Origin: Struthidea cinerea
Taxonomy: Eukaryota; Chordata; Aves; Passeriformes; Corcoracidae
Direction: 5' to 3'
Assembly: GCA_013397865.1 (NCBI GenBank)
Contig: VZTI01005559.1
Coordinates: 502,280 to 566,279, forward strand
Length of the DNA: 64,000 nt
Shown here: positions 12,275 through 25,300 of the stretch, in pieces
Numbering within the stretch: position 1 is the first letter of the stretch
Layout of the letters: every line of letters begins with the position of its first letter
Translations under genes and position numbers: made by a program
The notes under the pieces: model-generated
The model's input: the letters and a program-made list of their open reading frames with translations, nothing else
What the model was told of the DNA's origin: nothing
Databases searched by the model: none

Positions 12275-14470
12275 GTGATGGGACACTTATGCAAAACATT
12301 GTGAAGGACACTGTGATGAACTATCAAGGCTGCTAAAAATCTCCAGTTTGGCTCCTGTCGTTTAGCCCAATCAACAGGTCTGCTACAGCCTAACTGCTGC
12401 TTTGTGGTTTAGGTTTGGATATGAATTCAGGACAACAGGGAGCACTAGCTCTGTCTACATTGGGAAACTTCACTTATTTCTCCCCATTACTGTTAACATC
12501 CTTCTGCCACAGGCAGAAGCCTAGTACTGGAGGTAAAGGGAAAGAGAGTTTGGGGGTTTTAGGTATCTGTATTTTGATCACAGTGGGAATGACCGACATG
12601 ATCTAACAGTATCAGTTCCTAAAATTGCAAAACAGTGGCAAATAAACTACAGAACTGAAATGATATTGTGTGCAAAATCAATTTAGACAAACCAACAGAT
12701 CTGTATATGTTGCTTCAGATTCAGGACCAAAGTTGCACTTCAACAGCATTTATTTATAGGGATTTTTTTTTGGAATTAATTTCAACGTAGTTGTCTTGGT
12801 ATTACTTTCCTGCCCACAAAGCATGCATGCATATTTACGATTAAGAAAGCTGCTTCTGTTAAGGGAACCTTACATCTTTAGAAAAAAACCCCTACCTTCT
12901 ACTCAATCAGGACTATTACCCTGAGACATTAACCAGCCTCCACAAAACCTGCATTTCAATCCACTTGAGAACCTGGATACTAAGGTCATATGATTTACAG
13001 TGAAGGTGATAAATGCAACATGCACTGGAAACACGACAGGTCCTCACCTGCTACACTGACCCTGACCCAGCTGATTTCCTTGACCAGGCTTGGTCACATT
13101 TGGGTACCTCAGATACACAAACAGTGCTCCTCTTAAAGTCAATAGGAAAACAATATGCACAAACAAAACCAGAAACTTAAAGAGTCAAACATAAAAAAGA
13201 ATGAAGCAAAAAAACCAACCTAACCAAAATGTCCCCCAAAAAACCTACAGTACTATTTGGATGCACTATCAGGACGCAGTGGAAGATGTGGCAGCATTTT
13301 TAGGAAGAAATAATAGGGCAAAAGTTCTAAGAAATAAAAGCTTTGACATTTCATGGTAAAAAAAAAAAGAAAAAAAGAGGCCAACTTAATATAAATGTTT
13401 AATTGTCATTTAGTCTTTGAGGTGGTTAACCCAGCCAGTTTGTTGAAAACAACCTGCTTATATTGCAGAGGTAAAAACATACTTGGTTTAACATTCTCAC
13501 TCATTACAAAAGCCACTTAATGTGAAGCACAATAAAAAAAAAAACTTTTAAGAAAAACCTGACACCCTGTGATTGCAAAAAACCCCTAACCAACAAAAAA
13601 CCCACTCTCAAGACTGCTAGGCAAGCATCCAGGTAGAAACATAAAAACACTGGGAAAAGATGGCAAGTATTCCAAATTAAATGTCAGAAGTCTCGACACA
13701 GGTTTCTGAGCTGTACCACACTTTGTTTTGCTTGCTAGACTCTGTTGTCACTGCTAAGATGAAATCCTCAAATGGAGCAAAGAATTATCAAACAGATTAA
13801 AAACTCTCAGCTTGACAGACGCTGCAAGGTAGGGTAAGCGAAGTGGCAGGATTTTTATCTGGAAAGAGATGCCTTTAGTCTATTCCAAACTGTGCTTTCC
13901 CCAGCCTCTTCTCCATACCTTGCCAACATGTTTAAACAAGGTGCTGCCACTGACTCCCTCCCAGGAACAGTTTTGTAAAAGCCCAGAAGTACCCTAACAT
14001 CAATTCCTGCTGACTTTTTGCTGTTAGGAGCTCAAATGGTAGCAGAATTTTTACAACATTAAGCAATGGTTGTCCCCAGCAGTTGAGTCTGGTTAGCACA
14101 ATTCTCAGACACCACTTCTAATGGTTGGGAGTGTCATGACTAAGCCACACAGATCTGTCAACTGTAGCTGGAAAATAGATTGTTACTTTGACAATGCAGG
14201 GAAACTGTCACCGAGGAGACAGTCACTAACACTTGCAGGATGCACATTCAGGAAACGAGGAGCAGACTGCTGTACTACAATAGGTTTGGACCCAGCAGAC
14301 TGCTGAAACTAAAGACTGTCAACCCTTCAGCAGTCAGTCACAACCCACTTCCAAGTGAATGTCAAGTGTCGGCTTTGACTAAATGCTACGGTTTCCTCTC
14401 TTTAGGACACTGCTGATTTGCTAAAACACAGCTTCTGGCAAAGCACTCAAATTTTCTCATTAAAACAAAC

Positions 14471-14492
14471 AATAAAATAAAATAAAATAAAA
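14471..14492. repeat. AATAA pentanucleotide microsatellite
   Basis: About four to five units of AATAA in the TNRC6B 3' UTR. Confidence 0.85.
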
Positions 14493-16039
14493 TCCTAAAC
14501 TTTCTAAGTAAACTCTCCTTCTACTGGCCCATGACAGGATTTTTAAAGCACATTATTATTACCACTGATGCATTATTTTCAATAGACTCACATGCACACG
14601 CAGCACAACATGAAAACACTGGGCAACTGCTACGAGAAAGACAGAATTTGGCATCTGATTTCTTTTTTTAATAATAACAACAACTTATCTCAACTACTAT
14701 TGAGTAACTCATTGCACGACTTGCTCACACGGCATGCTCTTCTTCCCTTAAGAATGGGTACATCTATTTCCACGAAGTGGCTACACTGCCTCACTTTGCC
14801 TCGTCTTCCCTCCCCTCCCCTACTGTAGGGCATGTGGGTGCATGTAACAAGGCACTAGCGCGGTTTTTGTGGTTTGAGCCGAGCCGTTTCAGGCGGAGTA
14901 AGCCCCTGACCCTTAGAGCTGGGAGGCAGAACTTGCTCATCCCAACACCGAACTCTTAAGTTCAAGACTGTAAGCCCTGACAGCCAGCAGCAACAGGGTG
15001 AACAGAGGAGTTTAACAGCTATTTCCCTCATATAAAATGAAACAGAAAGACTGGGAGGTGGGGTGGATGAAGAAAAGCAAGCAGCAAATCTCCAAGTGGG
15101 GAATTAAACTGACCAAGTAGCTGAAAACAGGAAAGTTGATTTCCAATGTACATTTTTGTGGAGTTTTTCCGTATTCTTTTATTTCCTGTACTGAAAAAGG
15201 CAGGTTAATAGAACTACTTCATTACTGAGTATTCTGTCAGCACTGGTTTTCTTTAGCACTGCTCAGAAGTGGTTCAAAGAAGCACCATTGTGTATTTCCT
15301 GCTAGTCATCCTAACAGAGGATTCTCTCAGTTAAACTCTACTGCATTTTAATAAGGTTTATACTTTCACTCTGCTTTTAAAAAGGTGCTTGGAAGAATAT
15401 TTTTGTTTAGTTTCAATTGAGAGGGAATAGTAGATTTCCATTCACACGCTTCTCCATGCAACTGCACACGTCTGCATGAGTAACAAAGCACAATAAACGA
15501 TAACCCTTCTCCTACAAATTGTTTAAGATTGCAATGAATTCCTGTTGCTGATATTGAGAAGTTTTCTTAATGTATCTTAATTTAGAAAGTCTTTAAAATT
15601 CTTGATCCCTCGCTTGACAGTAACATTTGGAGATTTTTTCTTTTTTTCTTTTTCTTTTTATTTTTTTTTTAGCATTTTTATTTTAAAGTAAAAACTTTCA
15701 AACATTTTGAAGATTCAGGAACTTGTAAAAGTTTATCAACAAGAAACAGCCACCTATCTAGGATAAGGTTAAACAAACCATCTTCAAAAAACTGGCTTCC
15801 TACCCTAGAATTCCTGAGAATGCTTGCAAATTTAAAGCAGGAAAATAAAATGTTAAAATAAAAACAAAAACACTGTTAAATGCTCCCAGAGTTAGTCTTC
15901 ATCTAAAATATATATATATGCACTTTTTGGTCTTTTTTTTTTTTTTTTTTTTGTACATTGTAATTTTTTCCCTTTAAGCTTACAATGGAAGAACAATTTA
16001 GCTTTTCTTTTTAAATATTTCAAATCCCTCATTACGTCT

Positions 16040-16047
16040 TGTAAACA
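16040..16047 (-). promoter_or_regulatory. miR-30 family seed match (8mer)
   Basis: TGTTTACA on the transcript strand, about 2.9 kb past the stop codon. A sequence match only. Confidence 0.3.
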
Positions 16048-16658
16048 AGAGGGGCTCTAGCACCCGGCTTTCACCGTAGTATCGCAATGAACTCAACTAG
16101 CCCAAAGTGCAGGAAAAGGGACCTTAGGGCAGGTTGGGAGAGAGAAGTGAGCGTGGAACACAGCAATGAACCAGGATGTATAGCAAATCATGTGACAGAA
16201 CAGATACTGGCTTGCTCAGGCCAAAGGTGCTTCACTAGGAAGTACTGCTGGCACAGGACTTTTAGGAACCTGCTCTGTGTGTCCGAGCGCGCTTGGTCTT
16301 TGAGCAGAAACAAAGCTGTACAGATGCCTGCATACGAGGGGCACTAGCCAGCTAGCAGGAGCTGAAAGAGAGCATTTTGTTTCTTTGTGCATGGTGGGAT
16401 AGATGGAGGAGGAGACATGATAGGAAAGCATATTCCAAAGGGGCCAGAGTATGCTGCACACTCCAGTTTACTAAACAAATACGAACCTACTTGTATTTTT
16501 TTACCACATATCGCTTTGCATACAAATCTACAGGCATGCGTATATGCAGCATTTCCCTCAGTCTTCCTTGTGACATTGGGTTTACACAGAAGGGGCAAAT
16601 TAAATAAAACAGCCATGTAATTCCCTAGCTCTTCCCTCCCACCCCCAGCACACAGGCA

Positions 16659-16675
16659 TACACACACACACACAC
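16659..16675. repeat. AC dinucleotide repeat
   Basis: About eight AC units, followed by CGCGTGC. A second, interrupted AC tract lies at about 18165-18205. Confidence 0.85.
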
Positions 16676-18275
16676 GCGTGCACCAACCTCCCCACCATGA
16701 CTTGCATCTGTTTTTGCTTCTCCCCACCAAACCCAAGAGTTAAAGGTATTAGACATGGTCGTATCCTTCAATGAAAACGCTGAAGAAACAGACTCCCCTA
16801 TCTGTGCCCCTCCGCCAGGTGATAAAGCACTGCTCCCTCTGAGGGCTGGAATGGACAGGTATGTGCTGGTACAGAATGTCGGCACTTTGTTAGACAGTAT
16901 AACAGCTGGACAATGCCACATGGAAGTCCTAGCACTTATGGAAAAAGTACCGGCATCTCTCTTCCCTCTTTCCCCGGCCCCACCCCCACAAAAGACTTCC
17001 CGCTTTGTGTCAAGGGATGTTCCTTCAAGTCTGCTACAACTCTTTTCACAACAACAGGTCTTAGAAGTTTTGTTCCCAGCGCACACATGCACGCACACAC
17101 TGGCTATCACTGTGGATTATAGGTCACCCCTATCCTGCCCAGAGTACTACTACACTGATGCTAAAAAAACCCCAAACCTTTCCTTAAATACAGAAATTAA
17201 AAAGCAACAGTACAGAAAAAAGTAAAAACAAAAAGGTGCAATACTTTTTAAAAAAAAAAAGTCTTTGCTAGTTATATACCTCCCTAAGCAAAACCACGTA
17301 CACAGGAAAAAACACAACACAGAGAAACAAAAGGAAACCTTTGAAGTACACACTGGTTTAAGAACATTCGTAAGTAAACGTTTCTGTCAGTGATGGTCTG
17401 GTGCTGTAATGACACCAAGGCCTGGCACAGGTAACGCTCACCATGAAGGACGCAGGAAGGAGTTAGCTGCATGTGCTTTCAGGAGATGAGGCAGGCCAGC
17501 CAGCACTTTGCTGACACCATTTGGTTTTTTGTCAGTTTTAATAGAAGCAGTAAATCAATTAAAAGGCTAATTTGGTTGGGCTGGATTTTCAAGCTTTTGA
17601 CAGATTCCTCTAGAATGAGTACGGGTGCTTATTTAGGTTTGGGGGAGAAAAGAAACACTCTTTTTTTTTTAAAGGTATTGAAGCTTGCAAGAGACTGAAA
17701 ACATGTGTCTAGCTGCACAAAAAATGGCAATGTCTTCTTTCCTGCTCTTTTCCCCTTGTTGGAAGAAATAAATGGCTTGCATTATATAACAAACACTCTA
17801 GGGTTCATTCAGTACAAAAACCCCACATGCGGACATAAATAGACATTGTTACTCAAAAGACAACACTGTCTCCCCTCTCACCAAATCCTTCGGATATGGC
17901 AGTGTTCTGCTCTACCACAGGGTTAGAACAAGGGGTAGGAAGCAACTATTCACTCTATATGATTTGCAAATTTGAGATAGCACCCTGCTAAAATGAATTT
18001 TAAAAAACCTACTGACAAATTTTAATCCAGCCCAACTGGATTCCGCTTCAGCCACAGGGACTCCACCATGCCTGTCTTGCTTTCAGAATCAAGACATGCG
18101 GATGGCCAGCCAGCCCGTAGACCATCAGCAATGCAGCGTTTCAAGATTATATATATAGAGAAAAAAATGCACACACACAAACATGTGCACACACACTCAC
18201 ACAGAAACAAGCACACGTGGGCAGTTACATGTGCCAGAACACACTGGTACTTATCAACCAGCCAATCACAAAGTG

Positions 18276-18393
18276 TTGGTTTTTTTGTTTTGTTTGTTTG
18301 TTTTTTTCTGTTTTGTTTTTTTTTTTTTATTTTTTTTGTGGGTTTTTAATTTTTTAAGTTTTTTTTTTAGTTTTTTGTTTTGTTTTGTTTTTA
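18276..18393. repeat. T-rich low-complexity tract in the 3' UTR
   Basis: Nearly unbroken T with G interruptions on the plus strand, hence A-rich in the TNRC6B transcript. It could cause internal oligo-dT priming and false 3' ends in cDNA libraries. Confidence 0.9.
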
Positions 18394-18665
18394 AAGTGAG
18401 GCTCCGTCAAGTCTTTCCCTCCCTCCCCTTATTCTTTTGAACCCCTCCCCAACCCCAACCCAACATGGTAGACCTAAGGACGGAAACACACCCAGTGCAA
18501 ACAAAGTTAAAAAGCTATTTTTTCAGTATATATGTTTCTTAGCAACAACTTCCGTATAACATGAAAAAGTGAAAAACTAGAAACTAATTTTTTTAATTTT
18601 TTCTGTTTAAATTTAAATGGTATGTGTACTTGCTTCACATTGTCTTTCTAAGTTGGCGTTCACGA

Positions 18666-18673
18666 TTCAAGTA
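18666..18673 (-). promoter_or_regulatory. miR-26 seed match (8mer)
   Basis: TACTTGAA on the transcript strand, about 240 bases past the stop, a position where sites tend to be effective. A sequence match only. Confidence 0.3.
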
Positions 18674-18821
18674 TTTCAAGAGTGATATGTTCTCTTTTTG
18701 GATTCATATTCCAAACGAAAAAACTGAAGTTATATAAGGGAGGCAACTATGTGCTCAGACAGTCTGTCAATGACCCACCTTTTTTTCTTTCTCCGTTTTC
18801 TTTTTTCCTTTTATAAATGTA

Positions 18822-18827
18822 TTTATT
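18822..18827 (-). terminator. Possible proximal poly(A) signal
   Basis: AATAAA 85 bases after the TNRC6B stop codon, followed downstream (minus strand) by an A-rich then mixed segment. Canonical in sequence; use is not shown. Confidence 0.3.
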
Positions 18828-18911
18828 GCAAGTTGAAAAAAACGAAAAGGTCAAGTTAGTGCTGCTGCTGTTCCAAAAAAGGTCACGAGGTCAGAGTTGA
18901 AAGTTCTAAGT

Positions 18912-19302
18912 TCAGATTGAATCCGACCCTCCTCCCAGAAGGTCTCCAGGTAGTAAGGGAGCAGGGCTGCCCATTCTGTGTGGATCCTCTACGCTTGGGA
19001 CCCCCCACAAGCTTGAAGAATAGTTTGGGGGCCCCCACAATGAAGCGCCAGTGAGATCACCCCCACTGCTGCTGCCGCCGCCACCACTGCTCCACTGCCC
19101 AAGCCCTGTTGACCCACCAAAGAGATTCAAAGCAGGTCCAACTGGATCTGTCTGGTTCTGTCCTGTCTCCAGGGATTGCCAGCCCGCTGCAGGTGCACTC
19201 GGGGTTGCTGCAGGTGTAGGGGGCTGAGCTTGTGCCAAAAAGCGACTAACCTCTTCATCTGTGGCAAACTCAGCAAGGATGGTAGTGTTTCCCAACACAC
19301 AC
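18912..19302 (-). CDS. TNRC6B: TNRC6B last coding exon and stop
   Basis: 391 coding bases: the end of the RRM ([20 protein letters not shown]) and the C-terminal tail (about residues 1699-1827) with [23 protein letters not shown] and the terminus [14 protein letters not shown], stop TGA at 18914-18912. The acceptor is GCCTTGTAG. The Trp motifs of this tail belong to the CCR4-NOT-binding silencing domain. The Gly/Ser linker after QWSS is longer in Gly than the human one (recalled). Confidence 0.96.
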
Positions 19303-22300
19303 CTACAAGGCAAGATACACATAAGAAAAAAAAATAATTAGAGCCAAAAGGTAAGGGCAAGGGATTCAGAAAGCATGGGAACAACACTAATAGGTGCCCA
19401 AACCAAAGGAAGTAGCAGTTACATTGCTACAATGGAGTGGACATGGAAAACTTCAGCTGTTCTTGACAGTGAAACTCAATCAAAACACAGGAACTTCTAT
19501 TTTATAATGGAAAAAAACAAAACAAAACAAAACAAAAACACCCCAACCCCCTTGCCCCAACATTCAGTTATGCCTGAACAAAATCTTTATAAATTTAAAC
19601 TAAGGTCCTGAACATTAACACCAAGAGCAAAAAAAGTGCCTATACCATGTAGGTAAATGCATGTATGCCATCTTTTAAAACAGATGAAGAACAGGTTAAA
19701 AGACTTTGAATTACAGGAGATTAGTATAATTCAAAAGTTTCCACTGACTTTAGGGGCTTACACCACCAACCCCTCACATCCCCTGAAGATTTTTTTCTCA
19801 AAACCTTGCTTACATGTGCAGTGCAGTCTGGGCCTTGGCCGCCTCCTGTTTGGTGTTATATCGGATGAGGGCGGTGCCCTGGGTCAGGTTCAGATGGAAT
19901 GTCAGCAGTGGGCCATGCTGCATGCAGATCGTCCTCAAGGTTGACCCATCAATCTGAGGAAGAACAGCCAGAATGAAACAGATGTTTGTAATTATTTCTC
20001 CAAACATATTCCAATCCTGACTTCATCACAGTAATTGAAAGATATTCTCCTCTCAGAAAAACAGATGAAAGCAGTGTGAAGTAAGCAAAGGTGACAGAAG
20101 TTGATTTTCAAACAGGAACTGGTATGCCTTGACTTCTCACAATTACATGGAGTTTGCTTTAGTATGGAATAATCTGATTTATCTTTCCTGTTCACTTACA
20201 GCTTGAGTCCAGTTCTCCCTCTCTCACTGAGTTTCTTACACTGTCACTATCCTTACATTGACAGCTTTTCCAGTAGTTAAATACATCTTGTACTTCTCAC
20301 CGTCTTCAGGCATCAGAACTTGTACCAAAAGAACCAGAATGTTTTAGTCTCCAGCTCTCTGATTTCAGCAGAATTTAGATAAACTAGTATTTACAAGGTT
20401 TTTGCAAAACTGGAAATATCTCTACAATGAAATTTTTGAAAATTTATTTTGGTGCTTCTTCATCTTTGTGGTTTATGAAACAGTGACAGAAAGAGTCGGT
20501 GATCTTCCTGCCAAACCCACCAATGTCTATTCTGTCTGAACTAATGTTTTCACAGCAGTTGCTGCCTACATTCCTTCTGCAGCAATAACAGCTTGCTACT
20601 TACCTCCAGTAACAGCTGTTCTCCCAGGTGTTCTGTACAGACAGATTCCATTCCTGGTGTGCCACAGGAACATGGACACATGAATGGGATCTGTATGTGC
20701 AAATACTTAAGGAAGTGCTACTTTCTTCCTTCTTTCCCCCCTATTTTATAATACAGCTTCAAATGAGAGAAAAGGAAGTTGTGTGGGGGTATAAATATGG
20801 TCAAAGTTAAAACAGAGAACCTTGAAATGAACATATTGTTCCTTCCAAGCCTAACCATTCTTTGAGTCTATGAATTCATCTGAACCTTCACACTTCTTTT
20901 TAGTGTACTGATCCACAATAGAGAATCCACAATGAGACAATTATGATCTTTCCTACTAACTTAAATGCCTCCAAAATATATTCTTCTTCCATTAAATAAT
21001 TCCTAAAGCAGCATTAAAGTATTTTACGAAAGTCAGAATTGTCCCTTTTCCTCACACCACTTCTTCCTTCACATCAAGGAAAACAGTCTTTTCTACAAAA
21101 GGAGCACGGTTCACCATTTTGGGTGATCTAATGGAGACCTCAGTTTTTCCTTTCACATCAACCTTTTTTTGTAGTCTGTAGAAGCATGGTAAATTATCCT
21201 GCTGAACAGGGGACTCTCTGTCTAGACCTCAGCGTGTTGCTGATAATCATACAGGCTTTTCCTAGCCCTTGAATACAGGACTAACTGGGAACACAAACCA
21301 GGATCTCCACAGAATTAATTTTGAATGGCAGCAAGCTTTGAGAATACTTGCAGAAATAACCTAACTAGACTGGTTTTGGCAGGAGTGCTGGAAAAATTCT
21401 GTGGTTTCACTATGGAAACACTAAAGTGAAAACTGGCAGTTACATCAAATTTCTTACTGACAACATCCCAAAGAACAGCTATAAACCATTCCACATTCTG
21501 GTAATGAAATTCACCCTCACTTCTAAGAAAAATCTTTCTGTTCAGTAATTTTTTATAACTCTTAAGTAAAGAAATGTTTTAACCGTCACATAGCAAAACC
21601 TGAACATCTTAAAGTTAGCTGAAGAGATTACAATAGCAAATCCAGTCAGACTGCAGCTCAGTTTAGTAGAAATATGTTATATATGCTGACAAATATGATT
21701 TGGTCAGATTTTATTCAAAGAGAAACAACTGAAGGATTCACAAATCCTTGCTAAAGCAAACAAGTTCCCAGAAACAACCACAGAAAATACCTGTGGAGTG
21801 AGATTGTGAAGAACCAGCCAGTAGCTAGGACGAACTGAGCCACCATCACTCCAAGTAGATGCTGCAAATTGTAAGACAGAGCAATCAAGACAGATTTGAT
21901 ACAAAGAAAAACCATCTTTCTTTACAGTTAGGTCTTTCAGAAAAACATCAGCATTACCAGCCCTGTTAAAACACGAAAGTCTAATCTTCAGTCCTGAAAA
22001 TGAAACCACACCTTTCCTCACATTTCGCATCAAGATTCATTTCACTAGAGTTGATCTCAATTTGAGGAGTTTCCCACTTACAGCAAGCATCTAGTCTTGA
22101 AAGGCCCTATTCTCTTCTGGCAGCTCTCAGCCCTTCTTCATTCATTCCCTGCAGCAGGACCAGGGATTCCATCCCCCACCCGCCCCAATTATTGACAGCA
22201 AATTTCCATTCCAAGAAGGAACTCTCTTCTTTCCTATTACCAGACAGACAACTGCAACTTTCTTTCCTCCAAACCACTGGTGCTGTAAAACATAACAGTG

Positions 22301-25300
22301 CTCAGGTCCGATCAATGGTGCTACCAGCTGATTGTTCTCACCAGAGCCAAGCCTTGAGTCCTGTGCCCCCCAGCCCCTGACCGATCGGGGTGCTGTGCTG
22401 TTCCATGGAGATGATGGTTTGGGGTTGGTCAGGCCAGGAGGTGGGCGGGGCAGCCCTGTAGTGTTCCTTGAGGAAATATGGTTTTTCCACATCTTGTTGG
22501 AGAGATGAGTGGGATTGTGTCCTATGGGATCTGGGGACCATGTTGATTTGTAATCACTGAATTTTGCTAGAAGATTAAAGAAATTGTATGCATTAGAGAA
22601 ACTTGTGAGATTAAGTACCTATCCTATCACAGTAAAACTTTTGACTGAATTTATATTGGAGACAAGCATGAAGCACAGAACCATACAATAGTTAATTTAT
22701 CATATCAAAAACCCCCATGCTACATAGAAGTTAATCTTTGCTGATTTTATATACGCTGACAAAAAAAAAGTAATATACCTAGATCATTTATGATAATGTA
22801 GCTGACTGCAGCATACTACATCATTAATTAGAGGAACAGCAACTTTTATCTCCACACTACATTTCATCTGAGAGCCTGAGAATTTCTTACAAGTTTGGGC
22901 ACTACTAACCTTTAATGAAACTGAACCTCCTTCAAGTAAAAAAAACCTGCAGAGAACTGAAAGGAGTATTTACCATTCTTGGTCTACTAAGCTAATGTTA
23001 CCTCCTAAAGACGTCCTCCCTACAAGATCAAAGCTCTCTTGTCAATCACAAATCTCACACAATGTTGACACAGCAGTAACACATAAAGAAGGCTACTTAG
23101 CTGTGTGACAGCTGGACTTTTAAACAATCTTGATAAGGCTTTTTTTTTTCTAGAAAGCATTACCAGATGCCTATTAGAAGACCAGTAGTGGATATCCTTA
23201 ACACATTTCAAGAACTCGTTATAAAGAAATGCAATAAAAGACAAAAATAAAAGCATCCCCCAAAACACCACTACTGGTCATGAATATTTGTGAGCTCTGC
23301 CTAAACTGGTTTTTCCAAAAAAACACAGACTGCAAATTCTCCCACAACTTCTGACACCAAGGGACATTTCAAATGTCAAAATTCCTTGAAAATTCCTCGT
23401 TGTTCTGCAGTGAGAACCAGCCAACACAGACATGGCAATGTGAGGGAAAAGGTTGTGTCAGACATTATCTTAACCATAACTCTCACGTATGGGTGTGCAA
23501 ATATATGTATTTAACTCCAATCACCAACAGACGGCGGTGAATTACTGATTTGAAACGAAGTGAAAAAATACAGATTTACAATATGCCAGGGCATCATAAA
23601 ATAACACGTCTGGAAACCAAGACCACAAGGCTCTCAGCATGCATAAGCATGCTTCAATTTACAGCTGGATTTCTGTATTTCCATGACACAGTCATGGTCA
23701 GTAGCAAGCAGGTTTCAAGCACAAACCTCTGAAAGTTTATGGAAGTGCTTAAAAATCTGCTTTCACTAGACTCTGCGTTAGAGATAGGTGAATTCTCAAC
23801 TCCCAGTTCAGATGATCTGTTTTCTGACTCTGAAAACTTGTGTCTAGTAGATGAACAGAAGCTGGTATGTGGCAGTAGTCTAATTTCCTCAATTCGACTA
23901 CAACTTCAATTTTTTTTTTTATCTCTTGGGTCTTTCTTATGTGCAAGACAAAAATTAAGCAAAGGCAAGAAGTTGCTACATGCCACTCCTTTCCTCATGC
24001 TGTAACAGAGGATTCTTCTATGTTACTAGAATTCTGCCGACACAGACACTGCTTCAAACCAAAGTCAGCTCACAAACTGGTGGCATTAAGGGCTACAGAG
24101 CATTTTTAACACATTTTGTGAAGATGCTGAGGTAACACCCGAACACAGCTTTTAGTCAGTATGATGAAAAAACCTAAAGTTTGGGCCAGATATAGCTCTC
24201 AGCTCTGTTCATCACCTCTGCTATTTATACACAACTCTTCATTTTTAAGTAATTGTCAAAGCAATGATGTTTTCAAGAAAAAACTCTGACATTTCCAAGA
24301 AGCTTAAAATCCCAATGGTTCACCTGGAGCAAGTACTTCCAGTGTTTTACTGTGAAGTGTGTGCAGAAACAGTTTTTTACTAGAAAGCTTTGGAGACCTT
24401 CTTATGAAAGATTTGAGACAGATATTTAAGTTTATATTTATAGACCAACCATTAAAAGCCAGAGGACTAAACGTCCTCACTGTCCAGATTTCAGGGAATG
24501 ACGACTGCTATAAAAGGCAAGACAAAAACATTCCCTTCACAGCATTCCCATGTTCTAAAGTTAAAATAAATAAAATCACTCACCTTTACTAACACATACA
24601 CAAGTGGGTATATTTTAAAAATTATGACATGTCAACAGATTGTACATGTACTGTTTTATTTTTCCTTTTGCACCTGCTGCTTCCTACTACTCTATTCTTT
24701 AACTTGCATAATATGCTGGTTTTGGCTGGGATAGAGTCAATTTTCTTCACAGTACCTGGTATGGGGCTGTGTTTTGGATTTGTGCTGGAAACAGTGTGGA
24801 TAATACAGATGACTTAGTTATACTGCTGAGCAGTGCTTACACAGCATCAGGATCTTTTCTGTTTCTCACATTGTCCCACCAGAGGGAGGGATGGGGGTGC
24901 ACAAGAAGTTGGGAGGAAACAGAGTCAGGACAGCCGACCTTAACTGTGCAAAGGGATATTGCATACCATATGGAGTCATGCTCAGCATATAAAGGCTGGG
25001 GGAAGAAGAGGGAGGGGGGGTATGTTCAGAGTTACGGTGTTTGTTTTCCCAAGTTGCTGTTACACATGATGGACTATTAAATCCTCTAAGTGGAACAACA
25101 ATGAACCAGTGCTAAGTGAAAAACGCTTTGTCTGGGTAAGTTTCAGAGCCCGCATACCTGAAGTGCTATGAACGTTGGTGAAGGAATTGTCAGAGGCACT
25201 GTAGGGCCAGGCACCAGGTGAAGGCAGCGAGGTGTTGAGGGAAGAATTAGACCCTATCAAAGGGAAAAGGAGAGAGAGAGAGAGAGAGAGGAGACCAAGT

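Larger units (their letters stand above)
5670..18911 (-). other. TNRC6B: TNRC6B 3' UTR, about 13.2 kb
   Basis: No splice-bounded coding sequence is seen between the TNRC6B stop and the ADSL promoter. Human TNRC6B also has a very long 3' UTR (about 12 kb, recalled), and an AATAAA sits at the far end here, so I infer one continuous UTR. It holds a MIR element, low-complexity A-rich runs (seen as T on the plus strand), AC-type repeats near 16659-16675 and 18165-18205, an AATAA-type repeat (14471-14492), one Pumilio-type site and several microRNA seed matches. The ORFs in it are short or antisense and unsupported. The true 3' end needs transcript data. Confidence 0.75.
19954..25157 (-). other. 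TNRC6B: TNRC6B introns around the RRM-start exons
   Basis: Introns 22567-25157 (with the truncated LTR), 21862-22341 and 19954-21790. Apart from the LTR nothing is recognised. Confidence 0.85.

Noticed and set aside
16755..17225. 156-codon plus-strand ORF with an overlapping 161-codon minus-strand ORF
   Set aside because: Both lie in the 3' UTR, have no similarity I can name, low-complexity ends and no splice or promoter support.
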